Positions 7,237 to 14,221 of a DNA stretch of 14,978 bases are shown here, piece after piece. The notes below the pieces were generated by a model. That model saw nothing but the letters and a program-made list of their open reading frames with translations. It made no database searches and was not told the DNA's origin. Origin of the DNA: an archaeon. Lineage in GTDB: Archaea > Thermoproteota > Nitrososphaeria > Nitrososphaerales > CADDZS01. Every line of letters starts with the position of its first letter. The stretch's first letter is position 1. The translations under genes were made by a program, and so were the position numbers. The stretch is taken from positions 365 to 15,342 of the forward strand of contig JAKAPU010000048.1 in NCBI GenBank assembly GCA_021806865.1, in the 5' to 3' direction.

Positions 7237-8670
7237 ATGCGCGGGAAGAATGTATGGCAAGCAAGAATGAAGCGCAGGAGATTAGCTGTCTCCAGCATAA
7301 TCGGAACGATACTTGTTTTTGCAATGGTTCTCACTATTGTCTACGGTTACTTCTACATGGCAACCCAGGATGAGCAGAACCTTCTCAGACTCGGATTACA
7401 GGATAACTTGAACATGCAAACGAAGGCTGAGGAAAGTCTGAGCGTTGCCGGCACACTCATCGGGCCTTCTCTCGGGATTGCTATAAACAACACTGGAATC
7501 GCATTGACAATCGCTTCGTATCAGGTGGTTGATAGAGCTACAAATAATATAGTGGCTTACAGCATCGGCTCGGGATCGACGCCTCCCTTACCAGTAGGGC
7601 TGGCACAAGGGCAATCAGTAGTCCTGAATACTGGATTTGTTTACCCTCCCGGGAAGTCCTACGCCATAACCGTCCTGACAGCGAGAGGTACTGTCGCCGT
7701 TGGAACGTACCCACCACGCATTCTCCCACCAAATTCCATCGGGTCTCTGATTTCTGAAGGACTGGGATCGCTTTCGATGAACTTCTCTTCGTTCGATTAC
7801 TATTCGTACTCGCAAACCAGCCCCTCTTACGTATTGAACATCAACCACCCGCACCAGGGTGCACTAGTGCCGTATAATGTACCTATCGTGTTCTCGCTTT
7901 CAATCACAAACAATGATCCCTATCATTCGAGCATCACTGTAGATCCACACACAGAAGTCGTCTTGGACGAACAGTGCACTGACGGCTGTGGAACCTTCCC
8001 CAAAATGGACTTTTTTGTTATGAACGTCGCTGCAAACGGCGCAGTAACAAGCGTTAATCAAGGATCTTTCGTTCCAATCGTCATTCCTTACGGAGCTACA
8101 CAAAAGTTGTACTTCGGCTCTTACTACGATCTTTCTTTGAATTCTTATTCAGACACAAAGATTGGAGGAAAAGCAAATCCAGGAGTTCCGCTTGCGGTCT
8201 TTTTGGTGGTATCTGGAACAACAGAGCAAGTACAGAATGCAACACTCTACTCTCAAAACTTGCCGTTCGCTGATTCCTATCCGGCCGACAATCTGGCTTG
8301 GTATTCAGAGAGTCCGACTAGTTGCGCTGCGGGTCTCTCAGTCACTTCAAATCTCATGGTGAACAACTCGCAGTTCTCTTCCACGTCAATCAATGAGATT
8401 GTTCTTAACGCTTCACAATTCAAGCCGGTGACGGCCTCGGCTCCTTCTGGTTGGATCAGGCATACTTACTCAAACGGAACAATCATCTGGACTCCGAATG
8501 GGAATGGACATAAGATCTCGCCTGGCAATTATAACATGTTTTCTTGGACAGGCACTGCGCCTTCCACGGTGGGATTGCAGACTATTATCCCGTTTACAAT
8601 ATATTGGGACAGTGGGAGTAAGGTAGTCGTCACTGTGCAACAATCGGCAGTCGGCTGCTATGTAACCTAA
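7237..8670 (+). CDS. Large pilin-like surface protein B (477 aa), paralogue of A
   Basis: This protein repeats the architecture of its upstream neighbour. The basic leader MKRRR is followed by LAVSSIIGTILVFAMVL (predicted cut at Ala17/Val18), a stalk helix, a pilin-like beta domain ending VLTARGTVAVGTYPP (about 146-160), and a large C-terminal domain. Shared stretches include EGLGSLSMNFSSF, VMNV-x-x-NG, GSFVPIVIPYGAT, NATLYSQNLPFAD and NGTIIWTPNGNG. All four cysteines (247, 251, 363, 474) align with the paralogue, so two conserved disulfides are likely. It lacks the extra cysteine pair of protein A. An AAGTGA sequence about seven bases upstream of the ATG is a weak ribosome-binding site. The gap to the upstream gene is 21 bases, so it belongs to the same operon. 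A tandem duplication followed by divergence explains the pair; a heterodimeric or sequentially assembled complex is possible. Confidence 0.75.
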   Translation: MRGKNVWQARMKRRRLAVSSIIGTILVFAMVLTIVYGYFYMATQDEQNLLRLGLQDNLNMQTKAEESLSVAGTLIGPSLGIAINNTGIALTIASYQVVDRATNNIVAYSIGSGSTPPLPVGLAQGQSVVLNTGFVYPPGKSYAITVLTARGTVAVGTYPPRILPPNSIGSLISEGLGSLSMNFSSFDYYSYSQTSPSYVLNINHPHQGALVPYNVPIVFSLSITNNDPYHSSITVDPHTEVVLDEQCTDGCGTFPKMDFFVMNVAANGAVTSVNQGSFVPIVIPYGATQKLYFGSYYDLSLNSYSDTKIGGKANPGVPLAVFLVVSGTTEQVQNATLYSQNLPFADSYPADNLAWYSESPTSCAAGLSVTSNLMVNNSQFSSTSINEIVLNASQFKPVTASAPSGWIRHTYSNGTIIWTPNGNGHKISPGNYNMFSWTGTAPSTVGLQTIIPFTIYWDSGSKVVVTVQQSAVGCYVT

Positions 8671-8797
8671 ACACCATCTTTCAGTACAAACAGAAATCTG
8701 CTCGTCTCATTACATAAGAGTGGCTAGAGAGAACGCATAAGCTCAAGCGAAGCGCAATCCAGAAACAAGACCGTTAACCGTGTTCAATCCTAAAGAT

Positions 8798-8948
8798 ATG
8801 CTCCAAGGCACTGAAGGAATCGGAAACGAGAAACAAGAACTCTTTTTTCATGAGCGCCGCAGACGTGCTGATCAAAGAAAACCGTGAAGCTAGGAAGAGC
8901 TCACCAGATTACAGATCAATTACCAACGTAGTTACGTTTAATGGATGA
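8798..8948 (+). pseudogene. Remnant of a small coiled-coil-type gene (copy 1)
   Basis: An ATG at 8798 is followed, after one extra base, by a frame reading SKALKESETRNKN and running to a TGA at 8946. The sequence TCCAAGGCACTGAAGGAA matches 16 of 18 bases of the start of the gene at 10887, and the leader AGAAACAAGACC lies 37 bases before the ATG in both copies. The inserted base after the ATG destroys the frame, and downstream of the first few codons little similarity remains. It is best read as a degraded copy of the second gene, sharing its promoter-leader. Confidence 0.5.
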
Positions 8949-9123
8949 TATGTCGGTGCTCGCGTTCCATTATATTGGGCCTAGAACATAGACAACATCA
9001 CCTAAGAGCAATGTTTGAAGAGATCTCCTGTGCCTATAGACAAGATTTTCAACACGAACACTCTCTTGCATGTGATACGAGAAGGGCCTAAGAAATGAAA
9101 TTCATGTTCGAAAATTTTGAAAA

Positions 9124-9131
9124 CTATAATA
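9124..9131 (+). promoter_or_regulatory. TATA box of the S53 peptidase gene
   Basis: CTATAATA is centred about 29 bases before ATG 9157, consistent with a transcript with a leader of only a few bases. The predicted leader contains no Shine-Dalgarno sequence. Confidence 0.55.
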
Positions 9132-9156
9132 TCAACCAGAAATTGTCTTACAATTC

Positions 9157-10626
9157 ATGCCAAACAAGAAGTTAGCCGTTTCTGGAGTTTTTGTACTCTC
9201 ACTGCTTGTTGTAAGTTCTATCTTTGCAGCCGGCTTTGTTTTCGCATCCAAATATTCAAATTCTAACCTGCAATTTGCACCGTTGTTTGAAGTTGCACCA
9301 GTGAATGTGACAGTCTCATCGTCAGGATCATTTTCCTGCAATTCCCCATCGCCGCCTTTCGACTTTCATTGTTACACGCCGAGTAACATTACTGCTGCAT
9401 ACAACATCAATCCCTTGTACAAAGAAGGTCTGAATGGAGCAGGCGAAACAATCGTCATAGTGGATTCGTACGGAAGCCCAACAGCCCTACAAGATCTGCA
9501 ACTATTCAGCAAGACCTTCGGCCTACCTGTTCCAAACAGTACTGGCGGTCCAACTCTAACCATAGTAAATCCCACCGGGACTCCAACGTTCAACAACAAC
9601 ATGCACGGAGTCCAGTATGGTTGGGCGGAAGAGACGAGCCTTGACCTACAGTGGTCTCACGCGATCGCCCCAATGGCAAATCTTGTATTAATTGAAGCAA
9701 ACCCGGCGGAGACCGAGGGTGTACAGGGCTTTCCGAGCATCTTTGCTGGAGAGCAGTACGCGATACAGCACTATCCCGGATCTGTTATCAGCCAGAGTTT
9801 TGCAGTTACTGAGCAATCGTTCAACTCTGCAGCCCAGACGCAGGTAGCAAAGTTTGATCAGATTTACGAACAAGCAGTGACAAACCACGTTACAGTGCTT
9901 GGCTCTGCAGGAGACTCTGGCACTGCAAATGTAATCGGAGGACAGGGAGCGTCTCCGGTAAAGACTCTCCCGTACCCAACAGTAAACTGGCCCTCATCTG
10001 ACCCACTGGTTACTTCGGCGGGAGGCACGTGGTTGCAATACGGTTGGACCTGGAATCCTTCCTCACCGACCGATACCTCTTACTCCTACACTCTTGGCAG
10101 TCGGACAGAAGCAGTTTGGAATGAGCCTTTCCTCCCAGCGGCGACCGGCGGAGGATTGAGCGTACTATATCCGACACCCAGCTTCCAAAGCGGAATTTCG
10201 CAAAGCATCTTGCACGGCGCGAGAGGTCTGCCTGACGTTTCTTGGAACGCTGCGGTCGACGGCGGCGTGCTCGTCTATCTTGGTTTCCTCGGATCTGCTT
10301 CTGGTTTCTACATCTTCGGAGGAACTAGCGCCGCCTCGCCACAAATCGCTGGACTGATTGCCCTAACCAACCAGCTTGCAGATCAATACCGCGAACAACA
10401 CGTAGGATACCTCAACCCACTGCTCTACAAGCTGCCTTCCTCGGCATTCAATGACATTGTCCCACAAACGTTTGGGTTGGTGACTATAAGCAACAATTCG
10501 CTGTATGGAAGCGGAGTTGCTGGATATTCGGCGACTACAGGTTGGGACTTGGCTACGGGCTTTGGCAGTCCAAACGCCGCTAACTTTGTAACAGACTTGG
10601 CTAGTGCACTACCCTCGCTCCCATGA
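9157..10626 (+). CDS. Secreted S53 family peptidase (sedolisin/kumamolisin-like)
   Basis: A secreted serine-carboxyl endopeptidase, probably active at acid pH as is typical of the family. The catalytic set is complete: Glu159 and Asp163 (EETSLD), the oxyanion Asp253 (GSAGDSG) and the nucleophile Ser391 (GGTSAASP). The C-terminal calcium site is present as FNDI (Asp433) and GWDLATGFGSPN (Asp464). GARGLPDVSWNA is another family motif. A hydrophobic segment (about 6-30) precedes a short linker, and the mature catalytic domain starts near residue 73 (CYTPSNITAAYNI). Most family members have a prodomain of about 150-200 residues here; only about 40 are available, so the activation domain is absent. 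The leader (KKLAVSG) resembles the prepilin signals of the neighbouring operon. No transmembrane anchor lies at the C terminus. The start fits the TATA spacing. Likely role: extracellular protein degradation for nutrients or processing of surface proteins. Confidence 0.9.
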   Translation: MPNKKLAVSGVFVLSLLVVSSIFAAGFVFASKYSNSNLQFAPLFEVAPVNVTVSSSGSFSCNSPSPPFDFHCYTPSNITAAYNINPLYKEGLNGAGETIVIVDSYGSPTALQDLQLFSKTFGLPVPNSTGGPTLTIVNPTGTPTFNNNMHGVQYGWAEETSLDLQWSHAIAPMANLVLIEANPAETEGVQGFPSIFAGEQYAIQHYPGSVISQSFAVTEQSFNSAAQTQVAKFDQIYEQAVTNHVTVLGSAGDSGTANVIGGQGASPVKTLPYPTVNWPSSDPLVTSAGGTWLQYGWTWNPSSPTDTSYSYTLGSRTEAVWNEPFLPAATGGGLSVLYPTPSFQSGISQSILHGARGLPDVSWNAAVDGGVLVYLGFLGSASGFYIFGGTSAASPQIAGLIALTNQLADQYREQHVGYLNPLLYKLPSSAFNDIVPQTFGLVTISNNSLYGSGVAGYSATTGWDLATGFGSPNAANFVTDLASALPSLP

Positions 10627-10640
10627 AGGAGCGAGATTTT
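10614..10640 (+). terminator. Hairpin terminator overlapping the S53 stop codon
   Basis: CTCGCTCC (10614-10621) pairs perfectly with GGAGCGAG (10628-10635), and the TGA stop (10624-10626) sits in the six-base loop. A short T-run (10637-10640) follows. The hairpin is plain; termination is inferred. Confidence 0.65.
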
Positions 10641-10886
10641 ATACGTGGCTTGGTCTCCCCGAAGACAGTTCTTGGATTCGTTGAATGGATCCAGCCTAAG
10701 TTGTGAGGTGGACAGAGTTGTCCTCAGACTGCTGAACAACAAATCCTTTCTGCACTGGAGCTTTCTTACTATGGAGAACCGGCGCCCATGGTTCCTAGGT
10801 GTCACACAGTCATATCTGTGAAAGCTCACGCAGAAGAACAGCGCAGTTAAGAAATAAGACCATCGACCTTATCCAAACTTGAAAGC

Positions 10887-11153
10887 ATGTCCAAGGCATT
10901 GAAAGAAGCAGGCTGGAGGCTTGTTCTCCCAGAGATTAGGCAGATCGTAAAGGAAGAGATCCAGTCTGCAATGGGCGAGATCAACGCCAAGTTCGAAGGA
11001 TTGAATATGAAGTTTGAGGCCGTGAATAGCAGAATTGATGCTGTTAACTAAACCACGGCGTCAATGCGAAATGAGCTCAAAGCAGAAATATCAAGGGTAG
11101 AATCAAAAGTCGATGACCTTGACAAGCGTCTCGACGTAGCACAGCGCCATTGA
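10887..11153 (+). pseudogene. Small coiled-coil gene interrupted by an in-frame stop (copy 2)
   Basis: From ATG 10887 the frame reads MSKALKEAGWRLVLPEIRQI and continues as a charged helix with INAKFEGLNMKFEAVNSRID, then meets TAA at 11049 after 54 codons. The same frame continues for 33 more codons, including MRNELKAEISRVESKVDDLD, with unbroken heptad-like coiled-coil character, to a TGA at 11151. The family is common in archaea as short coiled-coil proteins of unknown function. The simplest reading is a nonsense mutation in an ~88-residue protein; a functional 54-residue product cannot be excluded. A TATA-like AAGAAATAAGA lies about 30 bases upstream. The leader and the first codons match the remnant at 8798. 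Confidence 0.65.
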
Positions 11154-11192
11154 GATCAGAAAATTCCAACTCTTGAAGTAACGAGAGGACGC

Positions 11193-11217
11193 TCAAGGGC
11201 GGCGGGCGCGCCTTTGA
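11193..11217. terminator. GC-rich hairpin between convergent transcripts
   Basis: TCAAGGGCG (11193-11201) pairs with CGCCTTTGA (11209-11217) through nine pairs, one of them G-U. It sits between the ends of the coiled-coil pseudogene and the zinc-ribbon membrane protein. No clear T-tract follows on either strand, so termination is uncertain. Confidence 0.35.
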
Positions 11218-11239
11218 ATGCGTTTGTGCAAAAATTGCC

Positions 11240-12073
11240 CTACATTATCGACATGATGCTATCCTCAAGTTGCCATTGAGCCTTGAAGTGATCATTAAAG
11301 TCCTTTATCAGCACGTAATACCAGTAGAACCCGAAAAGCCCCAGCGTCACAATATCCAAAATCAAGTAGAGTATGAAACTCCTCGAAGGCAGCGCTTTCC
11401 AAGAGGGATTCACGATGGGTTTTCCGAGCTTTGCAAGTGCCGACTGGGTTTGTTGCATGAAGCTCTGCTGCTTGCTGTCGTGTTTGTACGGATCTCTTGT
11501 CAGGAAATAGAGAACGTACAATCCTGCTATCCCAAAGGTCACTATGGTGAGCACAATCCACAGAGCCGCTGATTTTGTTTCTTCTTCCGTGGTGGCCTCA
11601 GCATTGACTGCGTTCATTGTTGCCAGTTCTGTTGCAATATCGTTTGATCGCCCTGAAGCGGCGCCAGCCTGCTTCAGGTATTCAATGAGGCTCTCCCTTT
11701 CCAGTTTGTCTCTCTTGAAATGGTTGTTCCGTCTTGATATCAGAAAGTACCAGAATACAACAACTAGTACTAAATCAAGAAAACTCAAACCAATAGTTAG
11801 ACCAACCCCTGCCAACGGGCTGGTGAAAGAAACGACAATCCCTACGACTCCGAGAATTATTCCTATGAAAGGAAGGAATACCCAGCCAACCGACATTATC
11901 CTGTCAGAGTCGCGGCGCATTGCCAATGACTGACTGAATTGAGTTTTTCCAGTATCAACCGACATCGTCGAATTCGTGACATTTCCTGAATATTGTTGCA
12001 CCTGTTTTCCGCATTTGGCGCAATACGCTGAACCAGACTCTACCTCAGCTCCACAAGACGCACAAAAAGACAT
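11240..12073 (-). CDS. Zinc-ribbon membrane protein (277 aa)
   Basis: An N-terminal zinc ribbon (Cys4, Cys7, Cys18, Cys21; FCASCG and YCAKCG) precedes a Ser/Thr/Gln-rich linker and four predicted transmembrane segments (about 62-82, 88-112, 169-191, 232-256). Segments two to four each end in an aromatic stretch and a charged helix (for example FWYFLISRRNNHFKRDKLE and YWYYVLIKDFNDHF). This looks like an internally repeated membrane hairpin similar to DUF4234-type proteins. The function is unknown; zinc ribbons of this type on membrane proteins are common in archaea and bacteria. The ATG at 12073 lies 27 bases from a TATA box, so the mRNA is probably leaderless. It is divergent from another double zinc-ribbon protein. 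Confidence 0.7.
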   Translation of the reverse strand: MSFCASCGAEVESGSAYCAKCGKQVQQYSGNVTNSTMSVDTGKTQFSQSLAMRRDSDRIMSVGWVFLPFIGIILGVVGIVVSFTSPLAGVGLTIGLSFLDLVLVVVFWYFLISRRNNHFKRDKLERESLIEYLKQAGAASGRSNDIATELATMNAVNAEATTEEETKSAALWIVLTIVTFGIAGLYVLYFLTRDPYKHDSKQQSFMQQTQSALAKLGKPIVNPSWKALPSRSFILYLILDIVTLGLFGFYWYYVLIKDFNDHFKAQWQLEDSIMSIM

Positions 12074-12095
12074 ACAATGTAAGTGCAGAACACTT

Positions 12096-12105
12096 CTATT
12101 TATTT
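12096..12105 (-). promoter_or_regulatory. TATA box of the zinc-ribbon membrane protein gene
   Basis: AAATAAATAG on the minus strand is centred 27 bases upstream of ATG 12073, supporting a leaderless transcript. Confidence 0.55.
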
Positions 12106-12182
12106 GGTTTCTTGATCTTTGAGACCAGGCCAGACTCGACTTGACTAGGGCGTTTGATTTCTCGATGGAAGCATGCCTGTCG

Positions 12183-12237
12183 TCAGGGTGTTCGGTGGAA
12201 TGCGCCGAAATCCCTAACTGGTTAGGGATGACCCTGG
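12183..12237. repeat. Nested inverted repeats able to form a three-way junction
   Basis: CAGGGT (12184-12189) pairs with ACCCTG (12231-12236), enclosing TTCGG/CCGAA (12191-12195 with 12205-12209) and the near-continuous dyad ATCCCTAAC-TG-GTTAGGGAT (12210-12229). The inner dyad alone, with a two-base spacer, is better suited to a protein operator than to an RNA loop. The pairing is directly visible; function is unknown. Confidence 0.45.
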
Positions 12238-12464
12238 AAAAGTTACGAATAGGAAGGATTCGGAACGACCAATAAGGAAGCGTGGCGTCAACTGATTGGT
12301 GGCCATTTTAGGGTCAGAATGATTCACACCGGCGATGCGATCAGCAATTCTTCCCACTCGGGCGCTATCGCGCCAGAAACTGAAGCATGTGAACATCGAA
12401 CTGTTTCCAGAAACTACCTTCCCGTGGCTTTGATCCAAGCGTTTGTATTGTTGATCAATTTTGA

Positions 12465-12481
12465 TTTCACGTTTCGTGAAA
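12465..12481. repeat. Inverted repeat upstream of the double zinc-ribbon gene
   Basis: TTTCACG-TTT-CGTGAAA is a perfect 7+3+7 dyad about 90 bases before the TATA box at 12566. It could be an operator or a small hairpin. Confidence 0.35.
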
Positions 12482-12565
12482 AATCCTCCCTTCAATGCGA
12501 AATAAGAGACCAATTTTCTTCGACACTCACTTTCTGTTGCTATCAGTCAAGAACTATTAGAGCAC

Positions 12566-12575
12566 TTTATAAATC
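12566..12575 (+). promoter_or_regulatory. TATA box of the double zinc-ribbon gene
   Basis: TTTATAAATC is centred 28 bases upstream of ATG 12599. A GAGGA at 12585-12589 could serve as ribosome-binding site if a short leader is made. Confidence 0.55.
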
Positions 12576-12598
12576 ACCAACTGAGAGGAAGATGAATA

Positions 12599-13555
12599 AT
12601 GTACTGCATGAAGTGTGGGAATCAAATACCCGATGACGCACTTTTTTGTTCAAAGTGTGGAGCTTCCACGAGGTCAAGTTCTTCTACCGCAACGGCGCCG
12701 ACGCATGGTGCAACGGATGCGGCCCAGACTGGTACTTACTCGGGCCAGCAAGTTCCGAACTCCCAAGGTGGAGTCTCTTCGTTGAAGTGTCCGGGTTGTG
12801 GTGCTCCACTAGTTCCCAAATTAGGAGAGATGGTGATCACGTGCGAATACTGCGGCGGAAGCGTTTCAATGGGGCACGAGGGTTGGCAGACTGTCCAGAA
12901 GCACACGATGCTACCAATTAGGCTGGCAGAGCAAGATCAGGTGCTCCAGAAAGTGCGGGACGTGATGAATCAAGGCATGTTCCACAAGCACAGACAGGAA
13001 AAGTCCAAGCTCGAAGAGATTACTCTCAGCGTGGTTCCTTACTGGCTGATTCCTTCTTCTGCCTCCTCGACTGTGACATTCATGTGGGGAGAAACGCAGG
13101 GGACGCAATTTGGCAGCGGCAATCAGTCCTTCAATGTCGGTGGAGGTCAGGTCATAAACAAAACAGCAGAGGTGGACAACAATTACGACTTCCCTGTCGT
13201 TGCGGTCAAGGCGATGAAAGATTACCAGCCAAAGGACTACCAATTCATTCTGAACGAAAGGACAATCTTCGATTCGTCAAAGTTGCCCAAAGGAGTAAAG
13301 ACACTCAACGGAGACGTGAGCGAAGAGCAGGCAAAGTTTGAGGCAAAGACGCTGGTCAAGCAGTTGCAGTACCAGAAAGCGCACGACCTCCACAAGCACC
13401 ACACCATAGAGCGAATAGAAACAACAGTCGACGTCACTGACGGCGAACTCCTGCACGCCCCAATCTGGCACGTCAGATACGACCACGAGGGCAAGAAGAT
13501 CATCCTGGTAGTGGACGCGAACGCTGGCGGCGTGATGAGCGCAAGCGGGCTCTGA
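12599..13555 (+). CDS. Double zinc-ribbon cytoplasmic protein (318 aa)
   Basis: Two Cys4 zinc ribbons are evident: YCMKCG with FCSKCG (Cys3, 6, 17, 20) and LKCPGCG with CEYCGG (Cys64, 67, 82, 85). A Ser/Thr/Gln-rich linker joins them. Residues 95-318 form a domain I cannot name, with an amphipathic helix (about 111-140), the strand VVPYWLIPSSA, the segment NYDFPVVAVKAM, and a C-terminal APIWHVRYDHEGKKIILVVD, which resembles the closing strands of PepSY-like or adaptor domains. No transmembrane helix or signal peptide is present. It may be a nucleic-acid or protein-interaction factor. The first zinc ribbon resembles that of the divergently transcribed membrane protein, so the two could act together. 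The start is supported by the TATA box and by the first cysteine pair immediately after Met. Confidence 0.7.
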   Translation: MYCMKCGNQIPDDALFCSKCGASTRSSSSTATAPTHGATDAAQTGTYSGQQVPNSQGGVSSLKCPGCGAPLVPKLGEMVITCEYCGGSVSMGHEGWQTVQKHTMLPIRLAEQDQVLQKVRDVMNQGMFHKHRQEKSKLEEITLSVVPYWLIPSSASSTVTFMWGETQGTQFGSGNQSFNVGGGQVINKTAEVDNNYDFPVVAVKAMKDYQPKDYQFILNERTIFDSSKLPKGVKTLNGDVSEEQAKFEAKTLVKQLQYQKAHDLHKHHTIERIETTVDVTDGELLHAPIWHVRYDHEGKKIILVVDANAGGVMSASGL

Positions 13556-13867
13556 CTAGTCCCACTGCGAAGAGCGCAAGCACGGGAAAGCTAGCACACG
13601 GATCCAAATTTCCTGCAACTGTTGTCTGAGAGCAGACAAGATCAAGTTTGACCATCCTGTTGTTGAAGACAAGAACGAAGGAGAAAAACAGGAAAAGGGA
13701 GGAAGAGCAGCGCGAAAAGAGTTGCCAAGAATCTAAGCGCGCCGAATCAGCGAGAGTCGTATGATTCTCCGCATTAACGACCATTGGAAGTCATGCTGCG
13801 TGGTAACTATTAGAGCAGTATCCCGAAATCATACTTGGGAGATCACTTCCTCAGGGCTAACACGGAT
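13556..13867. other. Convergent intergenic region, no gene seen
   Basis: Between the 3' ends of the double zinc-ribbon gene and the small membrane protein gene I see no gene. A purine-rich stretch at about 13675-13725 reads as a pyrimidine-rich tract on the minus strand and could help end the transcript of the membrane protein. Confidence 0.45.
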
Positions 13868-14221
13868 TCAGCCCAGCCGCGAATCATTTTTTGATGAGTG
13901 AGAGCTTTCTGATCTTATCGACCACACTTGATTCTGCCCACGCAAGCCGAAAAGCATGAGGGCGCCACCAACCACCGAAAGTATAGAACCGGAGTAGGAC
14001 AGCGTAGAACTCATCAAGGGAACATTTGTCGCTGTTTGGAGTGCAAAAGCGATTCCAGCAGCCGTTAGGGATATTGCACCAAATGAAACGTGACGCCAGG
14101 GCCTCTCGAGCAATCCATTTCTGAATTTCGTCACAAGTCTGATCGCATAGTAAGTCATGCCCAATGTAATGAGCAGTGCGACAATGTTGATCGACCCAAG
14201 AACAACGCCAGAACCTGCCAT
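13868..14221 (-). CDS. Small three-helix membrane protein (117 aa)
   Basis: Three hydrophobic segments (about residues 7-29, 45-64 and 75-94) are separated by a basic loop (TKFRNGLLERPWRH) and a short polar loop. The C-terminal 20 residues are Ser-rich and polar. I recognise no family with certainty. The FRNGLLERPW loop after the first helix is reminiscent of small archaeal membrane proteins of unknown function. The ATG 14221 start has no strong upstream signals: no clear Shine-Dalgarno and only a weak AT-rich region. It lies 228 bases downstream of the surface-protein gene on the same strand, with a terminator-like hairpin between, so it is probably transcribed separately. Confidence 0.6.
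   Translation of the reverse strand: MAGSGVVLGSINIVALLITLGMTYYAIRLVTKFRNGLLERPWRHVSFGAISLTAAGIAFALQTATNVPLMSSTLSYSGSILSVVGGALMLFGLRGQNQVWSIRSESSHSSKNDSRLG

Larger units (their letters stand above)
8671..9156. other. Intergenic region between pilin operon and S53 peptidase
   Basis: These 486 bases hold no intact gene. They contain a decayed gene copy (8798-8948) with its leader and the S53 promoter at the right end, each listed separately. No clear terminator follows the pilin operon. Confidence 0.6.
12074..12598. other. Divergent intergenic region with inverted repeats
   Basis: These 525 bases hold promoters for both flanking genes but no supportable gene; open frames on both strands (12214-12513, 12319-12636) have no start signal or recognisable motif. 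Structured elements at 12183-12237 and 12465-12481 are listed separately. Confidence 0.5.

Noticed and set aside
4597..8670. Calling the pilin operon an archaellum (flagellin) locus
   Set aside because: No archaellum motor or accessory genes are present, two products are far too long for archaellins, and the N-terminal motifs fit type IV pilins in general.
10425..10829. A 134-codon minus-strand frame overlapping the S53 C terminus
   Set aside because: It lies antisense to the calcium-site region of the peptidase and has no motif or promoter.
13500..13784. A 94-codon minus-strand frame with a hydrophobic stretch
   Set aside because: It overlaps the end of the double zinc-ribbon gene, lacks a start signal, and its hydrophobic part is the reverse reading of a purine-rich tract.
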